DNA of 47,870 bases from Clostridiaceae bacterium (GTDB lineage: Bacteria; Bacillota; Clostridia; Peptostreptococcales; Peptostreptococcaceae). Position 1 is the first letter of the stretch, and the number at the start of each line of letters is the position of its first letter. The notes beneath the pieces are model-generated. The model was not told the origin of the DNA. It did no database searches and worked only from the letters and a program-made list of their open reading frames with translations. The DNA lies in NCBI GenBank assembly GCA_902362365.1, contig CABIVQ010000021.1, positions 1 through 47,870 of the forward strand. Direction: 5' to 3'. The position numbers and the translations under genes are program-made. Below, in pieces: positions 35,195 to 43,964 of this stretch.

Positions 35195-36241
35195 TTACTC
35201 TTGGTTATCTTGAGATTCACTTTTTATATCTATCTTCCAATTAGTAAGCTTAGCCGCAAGTCTTGCATTTTGACCTTCTTTACCTATTGCAAGTGATAGT
35301 TGATAATCTGGTACTACTACTAAAGCAGATTTTTCTTCTTCATTAACATCTACTCTAACAACTTTTGATGGACTTAATGCTGCTGAAATAAACTCAGCTG
35401 GATTTTCACTATAATTGATTATATCTATTTTTTCTCCTATAAGCTCATCAACAATATTTTTTACTCTTGAACCTTTTGGACCTACACAAGCTCCTATTGG
35501 GTCTATTTTTTCATCTATTGAGTGCACGGCCATTTTTGTTCTAGAACCAGCTTCTCTAGCTAATGATTTTATTTGAACTATTCCTTCGAATATTTCTGGA
35601 ACTTCAAATTCAAATAATCTCTTAACTAATCCTGGGTGACTTCTAGATACAACTATTTGAGGTCCTTTATTAGTTTTCTTCACTTCTAGTATATAAACCT
35701 TTATTTTTTGACCCGCTTTGTACGCTTCATGAGGTATTTGCTCTGCTTGTGTCATAACAGCTTCTATTCTACCTAAGTTTACGTATACTAATCCTTTACT
35801 CACTCTAGCAACTTCTCCAGTTACTATTTCATGTTCTTTTTCTATAAATTCATTATATACTATATCTCTTTCAGCTTCTCTTATTCTTTGAACAACTACT
35901 TGCTTAGCTGTTTGCGCTGCTATTCTTCCGAAATCTTTAGGAGTAACTTCATTTTCTATTATATCCCCTAGTTCATAGTTTGGATTTATTTGTCTAGCTT
36001 CATCTAATTCTATCTCTAAGAATGTATCGTATAAATCAGATTCATCAACTACTACTCTTTGAGAAAATACTCTAACGTCTCCTTTTTCTCTATCAAACTC
36101 AACTCTTACATTTTGAGCTGAGCCAAAGTTCTTCTTATATGCAGTTAAAAGAGCTTGTTCTATAGTATCTATAAGAATGTCTTTATCTATACCTCTGTCT
36201 TTTTCTAATTCTTCTAATGCTTCTATAAATTCGTGGTTCAT
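35195..36241 (-). CDS. nusA: Transcription termination/antitermination factor NusA
   Basis: NusA binds RNA polymerase and nascent RNA, promoting pausing and intrinsic termination. The 348 residues contain the N-terminal polymerase-binding domain (EALEELEKDRGIDKDILIDTIEQALLTAYKK), an S1 domain (IVTGEVARVSKGLVYVNLG), and KH1 and KH2 (DPIGACVGPKGSRVKNI, LSLAIGKEGQNARLAAKL). It lacks the C-terminal acidic repeats of the E. coli protein, as usual in Firmicutes. The ATG at 36241 has GGGAGG 7 bases upstream; the GTG just before it was rejected. It is the second gene of the operon with a likely attenuator before rimP. Confidence 0.97.
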   Translation of the reverse strand: MNHEFIEALEELEKDRGIDKDILIDTIEQALLTAYKKNFGSAQNVRVEFDREKGDVRVFSQRVVVDESDLYDTFLEIELDEARQINPNYELGDIIENEVTPKDFGRIAAQTAKQVVVQRIREAERDIVYNEFIEKEHEIVTGEVARVSKGLVYVNLGRIEAVMTQAEQIPHEAYKAGQKIKVYILEVKKTNKGPQIVVSRSHPGLVKRLFEFEVPEIFEGIVQIKSLAREAGSRTKMAVHSIDEKIDPIGACVGPKGSRVKNIVDELIGEKIDIINYSENPAEFISAALSPSKVVRVDVNEEEKSALVVVPDYQLSLAIGKEGQNARLAAKLTNWKIDIKSESQDNQE

Positions 36242-36267
36242 CACATTTCCTCCCTAATTAAATTACC

Positions 36268-36729
36268 TTAGAACTTTATAGCAAGTCTAATAAGTGCAAC
36301 ATCTTTTTTATTAAACTCTACTTCTTCATTATCTATTATCACTTTTATATTTTTATCTTCTGTTAAACCTATAAGCTCACCTTCAAGTTGCTTAGAGCCA
36401 TTTAATGGTTTGTATAGTTTTATTTCAACATCTCTACCTTGGTATCTTACAAAATCTTTATCTTTCTTTAATGGTCTATCAAGTCCTGGAGACGATACTT
36501 CTAAATAGTAATTATCCTTTATTGGATCTTTTACATCTAATATTTCACTTAGTGCTCTACTAACAACTTCACATTCATTTAAAGATATTCCACCTTCTTT
36601 GTCTACGAATATTCTTAGATAATATTCTCCAGCTTCTTTTACGTATTCAACATCTACAAGTTCAAAGTTATTAGTATCAATTATTGGTTGAACTAATTCT
36701 TCAATTGTAGATTCTATACTTTTTTTCAT
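36268..36729 (-). CDS. rimP: Ribosome maturation factor RimP
   Basis: RimP is needed for 30S subunit maturation. The 153 residues show the N-terminal domain with ELVDVEYVKEAGEYYLRIFVDKEGGISLNECE and the linker SSPGLDRPLKKDKDFVRYQGRDVEI. The ATG at 36729 was chosen because AGGAGG lies 7 bases upstream; the ATG at 36735 is too close to that site. It is the first gene of the rimP-nusA-rnpM-ylxQ-infB-rbfA-nrnA-truB-ribF series. Confidence 0.96.
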   Translation of the reverse strand: MKKSIESTIEELVQPIIDTNNFELVDVEYVKEAGEYYLRIFVDKEGGISLNECEVVSRALSEILDVKDPIKDNYYLEVSSPGLDRPLKKDKDFVRYQGRDVEIKLYKPLNGSKQLEGELIGLTEDKNIKVIIDNEEVEFNKKDVALIRLAIKF

Positions 36730-36772
36730 GTTCATTCCTCCTATTCAGTTGTAAGTTATAGTATTAAAATAA

Positions 36773-36799
36773 AAGAGTGAGCACTTCGGTCTCACTCTT
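36773..36799 (-). terminator. Leader terminator/attenuator before rimP-nusA
   Basis: On the minus strand AAGAGTGAG pairs with CTCACTCTT around ACCGAAGTG, followed by TTATTTT, an interrupted U-tract. It lies between the rimP promoter (36831-36859) and the rimP start, about 25 bases after the predicted transcription start. It must therefore be read through for the operon to be expressed. As I recall, the Bacillus rimP-nusA leader carries a NusA-dependent terminator; a similar role is inferred here. Confidence 0.65.
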
Positions 36800-36830
36800 A
36801 GTTTTTGCTAAATATACTATTTTATATACT

Positions 36831-36859
36831 ATAATATCATATAATAGTTTTCCTTGCAA
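36831..36859 (-). promoter_or_regulatory. Promoter of the rimP-nusA-infB operon
   Basis: On the minus strand TTGCAA (36854-36859) and TATTAT (36831-36836) are 17 bases apart; initiation is expected near 36824. Confidence 0.65.
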
Positions 36860-36928
36860 ATTTTTTATTAATTAGTAAGCTTTTAGCTTTTTGTATTAAA
36901 CCCATCGAAAATAAAAAATATTTTATTT

Positions 36929-38353
36929 TTATACATTTAGTTCGTAACTAATATCTTCTAACGGTTTATCTTTTACTTTATCCTTAACATAAATTATAGA
37001 AACAAATATTGCTATAACAATCACAAATGTAGCATACTTAAAAGCCACAGTCATACCTTCTATATCAGCTAATACTTGAGTTGCTTTAACGCTATTATTT
37101 GCTACTACAGTCATTATTGTTACAAATAAAGATGAACCTACAGCTCCTGATATTTGACGTAGAGTAGAATTTATGGCACTACCAGATGCTATTTGTTCTT
37201 GCTTAAGTTCATTTAATCCCCATGTTGTAACAGGCATTAATAAAAATGTTATCCCTATCATTCTTATTGTATACATAATTGTAAGAACAGCTATTGATGT
37301 TGTTTCTTCTAAGTAGCTAAATCCTAGTGTACCTACTCCTAACATAATACATCCTGATATAGCTAACTTTCGAAGCCCATACTTATCTAATATATTACCT
37401 GTTATTGGACTTAATATACACATTGCTATGGATCCTGGTAACATTACTATTCCAGGTACCATTGCTGACATGCCTCTTGCAGACTGTATATATATGGATA
37501 AAATCATAGTTGCTGACGTCATAGCCATATATACTATACATATAAGTATAATACTTATCGTAAAATTCCTAACTTTAAATACTCTAAGATCTAAAAGTGG
37601 ATCTTCAACTTTAATTTGTCTAATTACAAATAATACTAAAGATATTAATCCTATTAATATTGGTATATAAGCTAATGGGTTAGCTATAGTGTAAGTACCT
37701 ATATTAGTCACACCTATTAACAAACCTCCAAATCCTAATGAAGATAGTATTAACGATATAACTTCAAGCTTAGACGGTTTATTCTCCATAAAGCTCTTTA
37801 ATAATATTACTGCAAATATCACATCTAATATTGTGATAATTGCTAGTATATAGAATATAAATCTCCATCCAAAACTATCTATTATATATCCAGATACTAG
37901 TGGTCCTATTGCTGGTGCAACCCCTATTGCGAAACCATATATACCCATTGCCTTACCACGTTCTTCTTTTGGATATAAGTTAATCATAGCTACTTGAACC
38001 AGCTGCGTTATTATGCCAGCTCCAATAGCTTGTAACACTCTAGATAGTACCATAAATATAAAATTATTTGCAGTTATAGATACTATACATCCCCCTAAAA
38101 ATAACCCCATTGATGTCATAAATAAACCTTTAATAGGAAATTGATTTACCAAATATGCTGTTGATGGAATCATAATTCCAAGTACTAACATATAAGTTGT
38201 TGTTAACCACTGTGCACTAGATGTTGTAACATTAAATGTTGACATTATACTTGGCAAGGCAGATGTCAAAACCATCTGGGCAAGACTAGTTATAAATGCG
38301 CCTATTATTAATATTGCTACAATACCACTTCTATTTTTTCTACTTTCCCCCAT
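36929..38353 (-). CDS. MFS drug exporter, DHA2 (14-span) family
   Basis: A proton-driven major-facilitator exporter of 474 residues with about 14 spans, resembling EmrB/QacA-type pumps. It has motif C in the fifth helix (GIYGFAIGVAPAIGPLVSGYI), the conserved GWRFIFYI after it, and the antiporter-type N-terminal FITSLAQMVLTSALPSIMSTF. The ATG follows TAGGAGAATAAA. No regulator or partner membrane-fusion gene is adjacent; the substrate is unknown. It is inserted between polC and rimP, which are neighbours in related genomes. Confidence 0.92.
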   Translation of the reverse strand: MGESRKNRSGIVAILIIGAFITSLAQMVLTSALPSIMSTFNVTTSSAQWLTTTYMLVLGIMIPSTAYLVNQFPIKGLFMTSMGLFLGGCIVSITANNFIFMVLSRVLQAIGAGIITQLVQVAMINLYPKEERGKAMGIYGFAIGVAPAIGPLVSGYIIDSFGWRFIFYILAIITILDVIFAVILLKSFMENKPSKLEVISLILSSLGFGGLLIGVTNIGTYTIANPLAYIPILIGLISLVLFVIRQIKVEDPLLDLRVFKVRNFTISIILICIVYMAMTSATMILSIYIQSARGMSAMVPGIVMLPGSIAMCILSPITGNILDKYGLRKLAISGCIMLGVGTLGFSYLEETTSIAVLTIMYTIRMIGITFLLMPVTTWGLNELKQEQIASGSAINSTLRQISGAVGSSLFVTIMTVVANNSVKATQVLADIEGMTVAFKYATFVIVIAIFVSIIYVKDKVKDKPLEDISYELNV

Positions 38354-38575
38354 TTTATTCTCCTATTTTATATCTTAATATTTGCAAGCTTCTATACTTA
38401 ATACATTAGGATTTTCTATAATTCTAATAGTGTACAGAAGTTAAATTATCCGTGTCATCTCTGAAAGCTATAAGTACTTTACATTATCAAATAATGTTAA
38501 TCAGTACCCTTTAAGTATAAATCAACCTTTTTACGAAATCAACCTTTAATACACTAGTATACTAAATCCTATATA

Positions 38576-38608
38576 TAAAAATGAGTTATCATTTTACTGA
38601 TAACTCAT
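38576..38608 (-). terminator. Terminator of polC
   Basis: ATGAGTTATCA pairs with TGATAACTCAT (11 bp, 6-base loop). On the minus strand it is followed by TTTTTATAT, 8 bases after the polC stop. Confidence 0.88.
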
Positions 38609-38615
38609 TCTCATA

Positions 38616-41600
38616 TTAAAATAATGATAATTGATTTTCATCACTCATATTTTGTAAGGAACCATGATTTGTAAGTGTTTCAATTACAGTCTTAGATATC
38701 TTTGTTCTTTTTCTTAAATCTTCTTTTGAAATAAATTCTCCATTTTCTCTTTCTTCTTGAATATGAATAGCAGCATTCTCTCCAACACCTTGTAGTGCTA
38801 TCATAGGCGGAAGTAATAACCCCTTACCTGGCACTTGGAAAAGTTTTGCATCTGATTTATATATGTCCACAGGAAGTATTTTTATTCCTCTAGCATACAT
38901 TTCATAGGCAACTTCTAGTACCGTAAGCATATTCTTTTCTTTAGTAGAAGCGTCATTTCCTAAGCTTTCTATTTCATGTATTCTAGTTCTAATTGAATCT
39001 ATTCCTTTTACTATTAAGTCAGCATCAAAATCTTCTGCCTTAGTTGAAAAATAAGTTGCATAAAAGGCTTCTGGGTAATGAACCTTGCAATAAGCTAGTC
39101 TAAAGGACATCATAACATAAGCAACCGCATGTGCTTTAGGGAACATGTATTTGATTTTCTGACACGAACCTATATACCAATCTGGAACATCATTAGATTT
39201 CATCTCTTCAATGTGTTCTGGCTTTAGCCCTTTTCCCTTTCTTACGTTTTCCATTATTGTAAAGGCTGATTTTGGTTTTAGCCCTTTAAATATCAAGTAG
39301 TTCATTATATCATCACGAGTTGATATAACTTCGTCTATTCCAACTATTTCTTCTCTAACTAAATCCTGAGCATTATTTAGCCAAACGTCAGTACCATGAG
39401 AAAGTCCAGATATACGTACAAGTGCTGCAAAAGTTGTTGGTTTCGTATCAAGAAGCATCTGTCTAACGAACTTTGTACCAAACTCTGGTATTGCTAATGA
39501 ACCAATAGGACAATTTATTTCTTCTGGTGTGACACCTAGTGCTTCTGTAGAAGTAAATAATGACATTGTTTCTGGATCATCTAATGGAATTTCCGTTGCA
39601 ACTATTCCTGTTAAGTCTTCTAGCATCCTTATCATGGTCGGAGCATCGTGCCCAAGTATATCAAGTTTCAGTATTCTACCACTAATTGAGTGATAGTCAA
39701 AATGTGTAGTTATAACTCCACACGAAGTATCATTAGCAGGATACTGTATTGGTGTAAAATCATATACATCTTTGTAATGAGGGATTACCATAACGCCTCC
39801 TGGATGCTGTCCTGAAGTCCTCTTGACACCTGTACATCCATTTGCAAGTCTTAATGCCTCTGCTATTGGAACATTTATACTATTTTCTTCTATATATTTT
39901 CTAGCATAACCAAAGGCTGTCTTCTCAGCTACAGTACCTATAGTACCTGCTCTATAAACGTACCCTTCACCGAATAATTCTTCTGTATATTTGTGTATTA
40001 CCGGCTGATAATCACCAGAGAAGTTGAGGTCTATATCTGGCTCCTTATCTCCTTCGAACCCAAGGAAAACCTCAAATGGTATATCATGCCCATCTTTTCT
40101 AAGTGGCTTACCACATTTTGGACAATCTTTATCTGGTAAATCTACTCCAGAACCATACTCACCAATTTCAAAGAAATATGAATATTTACATTCTGGATCA
40201 TCACAAATATAATGTGCTGGTAATGGATTAACCTCAGTAATATCACTCATAGTTGCAGCAAAAGAAGATCCAACAGACCCTCTTGATCCAACTAGATATC
40301 CATCACTTAATGACTTCGTAACTAGTTTTTGAGCGATAATATACATAACTGCGTATCCATTGCTTATTATAGAGTTAAGCTCCCTGTCTAACCTATTTAT
40401 AACTACATCAGGTATTGGACTACCATATATCCTTTCTGCCTTTGAATAGCACATTTCTCTTAGTTCTGTATCTGAACCTTCTATTACTGGAGGATAAGTA
40501 TCATCAGGTATTGGTTTTATAGACTCTACCATATCAGCTATTTTGTTAGTATTTTCAACTACTACTTCATAAGCTAATTCTTCTCCCAAATAACTAAACT
40601 CCTCTAACATCTCATCTGTAGTTCTAAAATGTAAATAAGTCTCTTCATCATCAAGTTTAAATCCCTGAGAATATTTTAATACTCTCCTTAAAACCGCATC
40701 GTGCTTATCTAAAAAATGCACATCTCCAGTTGCTACTGGTATTTTTCCAAATTTCTTAGCAGCTTTAACTAATCTTCTATTTATATCTCTTAATTCTTCT
40801 GCATCATTGACTTCACCTTTATCAATCATGAATTTATTATTGTCAATAGGCATAATTTCAATATAATCATACATATCGATGACTTTTTTTAATTCTCCAT
40901 CTGGAACATTTTTCTTTACTGCTTGATAAACTACTCCAGCTTCACATGCAGAACCTATTATTATCCCTTCTTTATGCTCATTAAGAACACTTCTAAGAAT
41001 TCTAGGTGCTCTATAAAAGTGATTTACATGAGCATCCGATACTATCTTATATAAGTTCTTAAGTCCTGTGTAATTTTGAGCAATCAAAGTAATGTGGTTT
41101 GTTGTTAACTTAGTATAGTCTATTTTTCCTAAAACATTATTTACATCTCTTAGAGTATTTGCTCCTTTTTTCTGAAGCATATCTAAGAATTTAAGGAATA
41201 TATGTGCAGTTGCTTCTGCATCATCTACTGCTCTATGGTGATTTAATAATGGTACACCAAGCTCTTTTGCAATTAGATTAAGCCTAAATCTCTTTAAATG
41301 AGGCAGTAAAATTCTTGAAAGCATTAATGTATCTATACTTTTACTATTATAATCTAATCCTTGCTCTCTACATTTTTGTGATATAAACCCTGTATCAAAC
41401 TCTGCATTGTGAGCTACAAGCACACTATCTCCTACAAATTCCATAAATTTTGGAAGTATTTCTTCTATCGTAGGCTTATCCCTGACCATATCGTTAGTTA
41501 TACCTGTTAACTCTTGAATTTTATAAGAAATATCTTTTTGAGGATTTATAAGCTCACTAAATCTATCTACTACCTTAAAATTTTCTATTTTAACTGCACC

Positions 41601-42911
41601 AATCTCCGTTATCTTGTCGTTAACATTAGAAAAACCTGTAGTCTCTATATCAAAGACTACAAAGCTTTGAGATAACTCTTTATCATTAGGATCATTTATT
41701 ATCAATGCATCATCTTCTACTAAATATCCTTCGACTCCATACAATACCTTAATTCCATTTGCCTTAGCAGCTCCCATCGCATCTGGGAATGCCTGTACTA
41801 TACCATGATCTGTTATAGCTATTGCCTTGTGTCCCCACTTTGCTGCTCTTTCAACTAGTTTTTTAACATTGCAAACAGCGTCCATCGAAGACATTTGTGT
41901 ATGGGCGTGTAATTCTACTCTTTTATTGTTACTTAAGTCTTGTCTTTCTACTTTTACTTCTTTTCTAATACCACTTATAGTCATACTTATTTCTCTTTGA
42001 TAAGTATCATAAATTATATCTCCTTTGATTTTTAAATAAGAGCCTTTTTTAATTTCATTTAAAACTCCATCTTTATTTACGTCATTTAAGAATAATTTAC
42101 AACTAATAGAACTTGTATAGTCTGTAACCGCAAGTATTAATAATATCTTACCATTTCTAAGCTCTTTGGTCTCAATATCGAAAACTTCACCTATTATGCC
42201 AGTAGTCCCTGAGTTTACATTCAACTTAGATACTTGATCAACTATTACATTTACATTTTCTCCATATATTAAATGCTCATCAACTTCAGGTTTTATAACA
42301 TAACCTTCTTCTTCAACTTCTTTTTCTTCAACTTTACCAAAGTCTAAAGCTTTAATTTTTTCTTCTATTTCTCTATCTGTTCTCTCTATTATTTTACTTA
42401 TGCTAATGTTTTCATCTATAGCTCTTTCCAAAACTATATTTATATCAATTCCTAGTTCTTCACTTAAAGCAGTTTTCAGTACATGAATAACATTTTTTCT
42501 CATTAACTTTTCATAGAAAAGATCCTTAGGTAACTTAATTTTTAACACATCATCTAAGCACATATACTCAACTTTTTTGTACCAGCCTTCTATAGCAGGA
42601 CATAAGCTTTTTAAAATATAAAGTATATTATTCCAGTATCTTTTTATAATATCTTTATTAGTTTTTCTATCTAAACCAGTATATCTGATTTTTACTCTTA
42701 TATCTTTAAAATAATCTAATGTATATAAAAGTTCATCTCTAAACTTATCTAATAATTCATAAGATACTATGTCTTTTGATGTTAAATAAAAATACACTAT
42801 TTTATCTTCTTTAAAGTAAACAACTTTTTGAATATAAACTTCTTTTAGTTGCTTCGACAATATTGTATTGTTTATCTCTAGTTTATCTAAATACTCTTTT
42901 ACAGAATCCAT
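38616..42911 (-). CDS. polC: DNA polymerase III alpha subunit, PolC type
   Basis: The main replicative polymerase of low-GC Gram-positives. In order the 1431 residues have an N-terminal domain, an OB fold (about 215-320), a PHP domain (HAHTQMSSMDAVCNVKKLVE) split by an intact DnaQ-type proofreading exonuclease (VVFDIETTGFS through HHRAVDDAEATAHIF), a zinc-binding section (CDDPECKYSYF with CPKCG), the catalytic palm with PDIDLNFSG, then fingers and duplex-binding domains (RTSGQHPGGVMVIP, FPKAHAVAYVMMSFRLAYCKVHYPEAFYA). The ATG at 42911 follows AAAGGAGATAGCT. It has its own promoter. Confidence 0.98.
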   Translation of the reverse strand: MDSVKEYLDKLEINNTILSKQLKEVYIQKVVYFKEDKIVYFYLTSKDIVSYELLDKFRDELLYTLDYFKDIRVKIRYTGLDRKTNKDIIKRYWNNILYILKSLCPAIEGWYKKVEYMCLDDVLKIKLPKDLFYEKLMRKNVIHVLKTALSEELGIDINIVLERAIDENISISKIIERTDREIEEKIKALDFGKVEEKEVEEEGYVIKPEVDEHLIYGENVNVIVDQVSKLNVNSGTTGIIGEVFDIETKELRNGKILLILAVTDYTSSISCKLFLNDVNKDGVLNEIKKGSYLKIKGDIIYDTYQREISMTISGIRKEVKVERQDLSNNKRVELHAHTQMSSMDAVCNVKKLVERAAKWGHKAIAITDHGIVQAFPDAMGAAKANGIKVLYGVEGYLVEDDALIINDPNDKELSQSFVVFDIETTGFSNVNDKITEIGAVKIENFKVVDRFSELINPQKDISYKIQELTGITNDMVRDKPTIEEILPKFMEFVGDSVLVAHNAEFDTGFISQKCREQGLDYNSKSIDTLMLSRILLPHLKRFRLNLIAKELGVPLLNHHRAVDDAEATAHIFLKFLDMLQKKGANTLRDVNNVLGKIDYTKLTTNHITLIAQNYTGLKNLYKIVSDAHVNHFYRAPRILRSVLNEHKEGIIIGSACEAGVVYQAVKKNVPDGELKKVIDMYDYIEIMPIDNNKFMIDKGEVNDAEELRDINRRLVKAAKKFGKIPVATGDVHFLDKHDAVLRRVLKYSQGFKLDDEETYLHFRTTDEMLEEFSYLGEELAYEVVVENTNKIADMVESIKPIPDDTYPPVIEGSDTELREMCYSKAERIYGSPIPDVVINRLDRELNSIISNGYAVMYIIAQKLVTKSLSDGYLVGSRGSVGSSFAATMSDITEVNPLPAHYICDDPECKYSYFFEIGEYGSGVDLPDKDCPKCGKPLRKDGHDIPFEVFLGFEGDKEPDIDLNFSGDYQPVIHKYTEELFGEGYVYRAGTIGTVAEKTAFGYARKYIEENSINVPIAEALRLANGCTGVKRTSGQHPGGVMVIPHYKDVYDFTPIQYPANDTSCGVITTHFDYHSISGRILKLDILGHDAPTMIRMLEDLTGIVATEIPLDDPETMSLFTSTEALGVTPEEINCPIGSLAIPEFGTKFVRQMLLDTKPTTFAALVRISGLSHGTDVWLNNAQDLVREEIVGIDEVISTRDDIMNYLIFKGLKPKSAFTIMENVRKGKGLKPEHIEEMKSNDVPDWYIGSCQKIKYMFPKAHAVAYVMMSFRLAYCKVHYPEAFYATYFSTKAEDFDADLIVKGIDSIRTRIHEIESLGNDASTKEKNMLTVLEVAYEMYARGIKILPVDIYKSDAKLFQVPGKGLLLPPMIALQGVGENAAIHIQEERENGEFISKEDLRKRTKISKTVIETLTNHGSLQNMSDENQLSLF

Positions 42912-42936
42912 AGCTATCTCCTTTCTTAGATTTACT

Positions 42937-42965
42937 ATTATATCACAGGTAAAGTCATAGATTAA
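42937..42965 (-). promoter_or_regulatory. Promoter of polC (extended -10)
   Basis: On the minus strand TGATATAAT (extended -10 at 42937-42945) has a weak TTAATC 17 bases upstream of TATAAT. It lies about 25 bases before the polC start. Confidence 0.6.
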
Positions 42966-43020
42966 CTATTAATCAATCTTACCTTTTAAATATTACCCTT
43001 TAGCACTAAGAATTACACAT

Positions 43021-43049
43021 TTGATATATCTTTAAATTATTAATAAAAT
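43021..43049 (+). promoter_or_regulatory. Candidate promoter of the HEXXH protein gene
   Basis: TTGATA (43021-43026) and TAAAAT (43044-43049) are 17 bases apart, about 90 bases before the ATG. Confidence 0.4.
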
Positions 43050-43140
43050 TTATAGATTTAATTTGGATTAGCTACAAATTAGATTTTTTTAATACTATGT
43101 AATATAAGGAAAAACACACTTTAAAAAAGGTGGTGTTAAA

Positions 43141-43812
43141 ATGAATGGAGACGATATTCTTGATTTTAGAAAAATAGTAATTTGCTTTTCTGAATTAGGA
43201 GAAAAAAAACTTTTAAAAAAAACGATTAAAGAGATTCATACAAATAAAAGAGTACATCTTTACTATTCCAATTCTGGGAATATTCCTATATGTGCACTGC
43301 CTAAACTTAAACTTGTATTGGCTTCTAGGCACGGTTTTTTGTCATTTTGCTTTAATTTCTTTTCATTTATTAAATTGTCTAATAGTAATATAGCTATAAA
43401 TCCCTCTACTATAAAGACAATTGCAAAATGCGTACTTTCTCATGAAATAGGTCATATTCTAGACCCTAATATTTCAACTGCAAAATATGAATATGCTGAC
43501 ATATTATCTAATATAGTTGATAAATTAATTGAGTATAATATAGACGTTACTAACAATGATTTTCATAAGGGTAATTTACCATCTGATTTAGAGAGGTATG
43601 TTGTAGATTTAAAAAAGAATTTAATAAACAGAGAATCTAGGGCTTGGGATATAGGTAAAACGATTATTGACTTAGACAACGAAAAGGAAAAAATTATTTT
43701 TAACAAAGTAAAGGAATATGCTTTAGCTACTTATAACTATGGAAATATAAAAAGCATAGTCAAAGAACATAATATAGATGTATTCTTTAAGTATAAGAGG
43801 TACCTTGCATAA
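43141..43812 (+). CDS. Orphan HEXXH-motif (putative zinc metalloprotease) protein
   Basis: A 223-residue cytoplasmic protein with no signal peptide. The zinc-site motif HEIGH lies at residues 101-105 in KCVLSHEIGHILDPN, with hydrophobic flanks as in real metallopeptidases. A downstream RESRAWDIG (164-172) offers Glu165 as the third ligand, a layout like ImmA/IrrE-type or other gluzincin peptidases. I cannot place it in a named family. The ATG is preceded by AAAGGTGGTG. It is alone on the plus strand between polC and a peptidoglycan hydrolase, with no XRE repressor or toxin nearby, so neither a phage-repressor nor a toxin-antitoxin role is supported. Confidence 0.7.
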   Translation: MNGDDILDFRKIVICFSELGEKKLLKKTIKEIHTNKRVHLYYSNSGNIPICALPKLKLVLASRHGFLSFCFNFFSFIKLSNSNIAINPSTIKTIAKCVLSHEIGHILDPNISTAKYEYADILSNIVDKLIEYNIDVTNNDFHKGNLPSDLERYVVDLKKNLINRESRAWDIGKTIIDLDNEKEKIIFNKVKEYALATYNYGNIKSIVKEHNIDVFFKYKRYLA

Positions 43813-43847
43813 TTAATATGCATTGTTTATATCAATGTATATTAATT
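43811..43847 (+). terminator. AT-rich stem-loop right after the HEXXH gene
   Basis: AATTAATATGCATTG pairs with CAATGTATATTAATT (15 bp, one G-U) around TTTATAT, starting within the stop codon. It lacks a strong T-run but stands just before a second, more typical terminator. Confidence 0.5.
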
Positions 43848-43863
43848 ATTTAATACAATTGTT

Positions 43864-43900
43864 AAAAATAAGGCCAAAAAGCTATTCTGGCCTTATTTTT
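43864..43900. terminator. Bidirectional terminator between converging genes
   Basis: AAAAATAAGGCCA pairs with TGGCCTTATTTTT (13 bp) around 11 bases, with A and T runs on the two sides. It can serve both the plus-strand HEXXH gene and the minus-strand glucosaminidase gene. Confidence 0.88.
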
Positions 43901-43964
43901 AACTTTTTAATATTTTTATTACTAATTATATTTCTTACACAGTGATCTATATTCTATCAAATCT

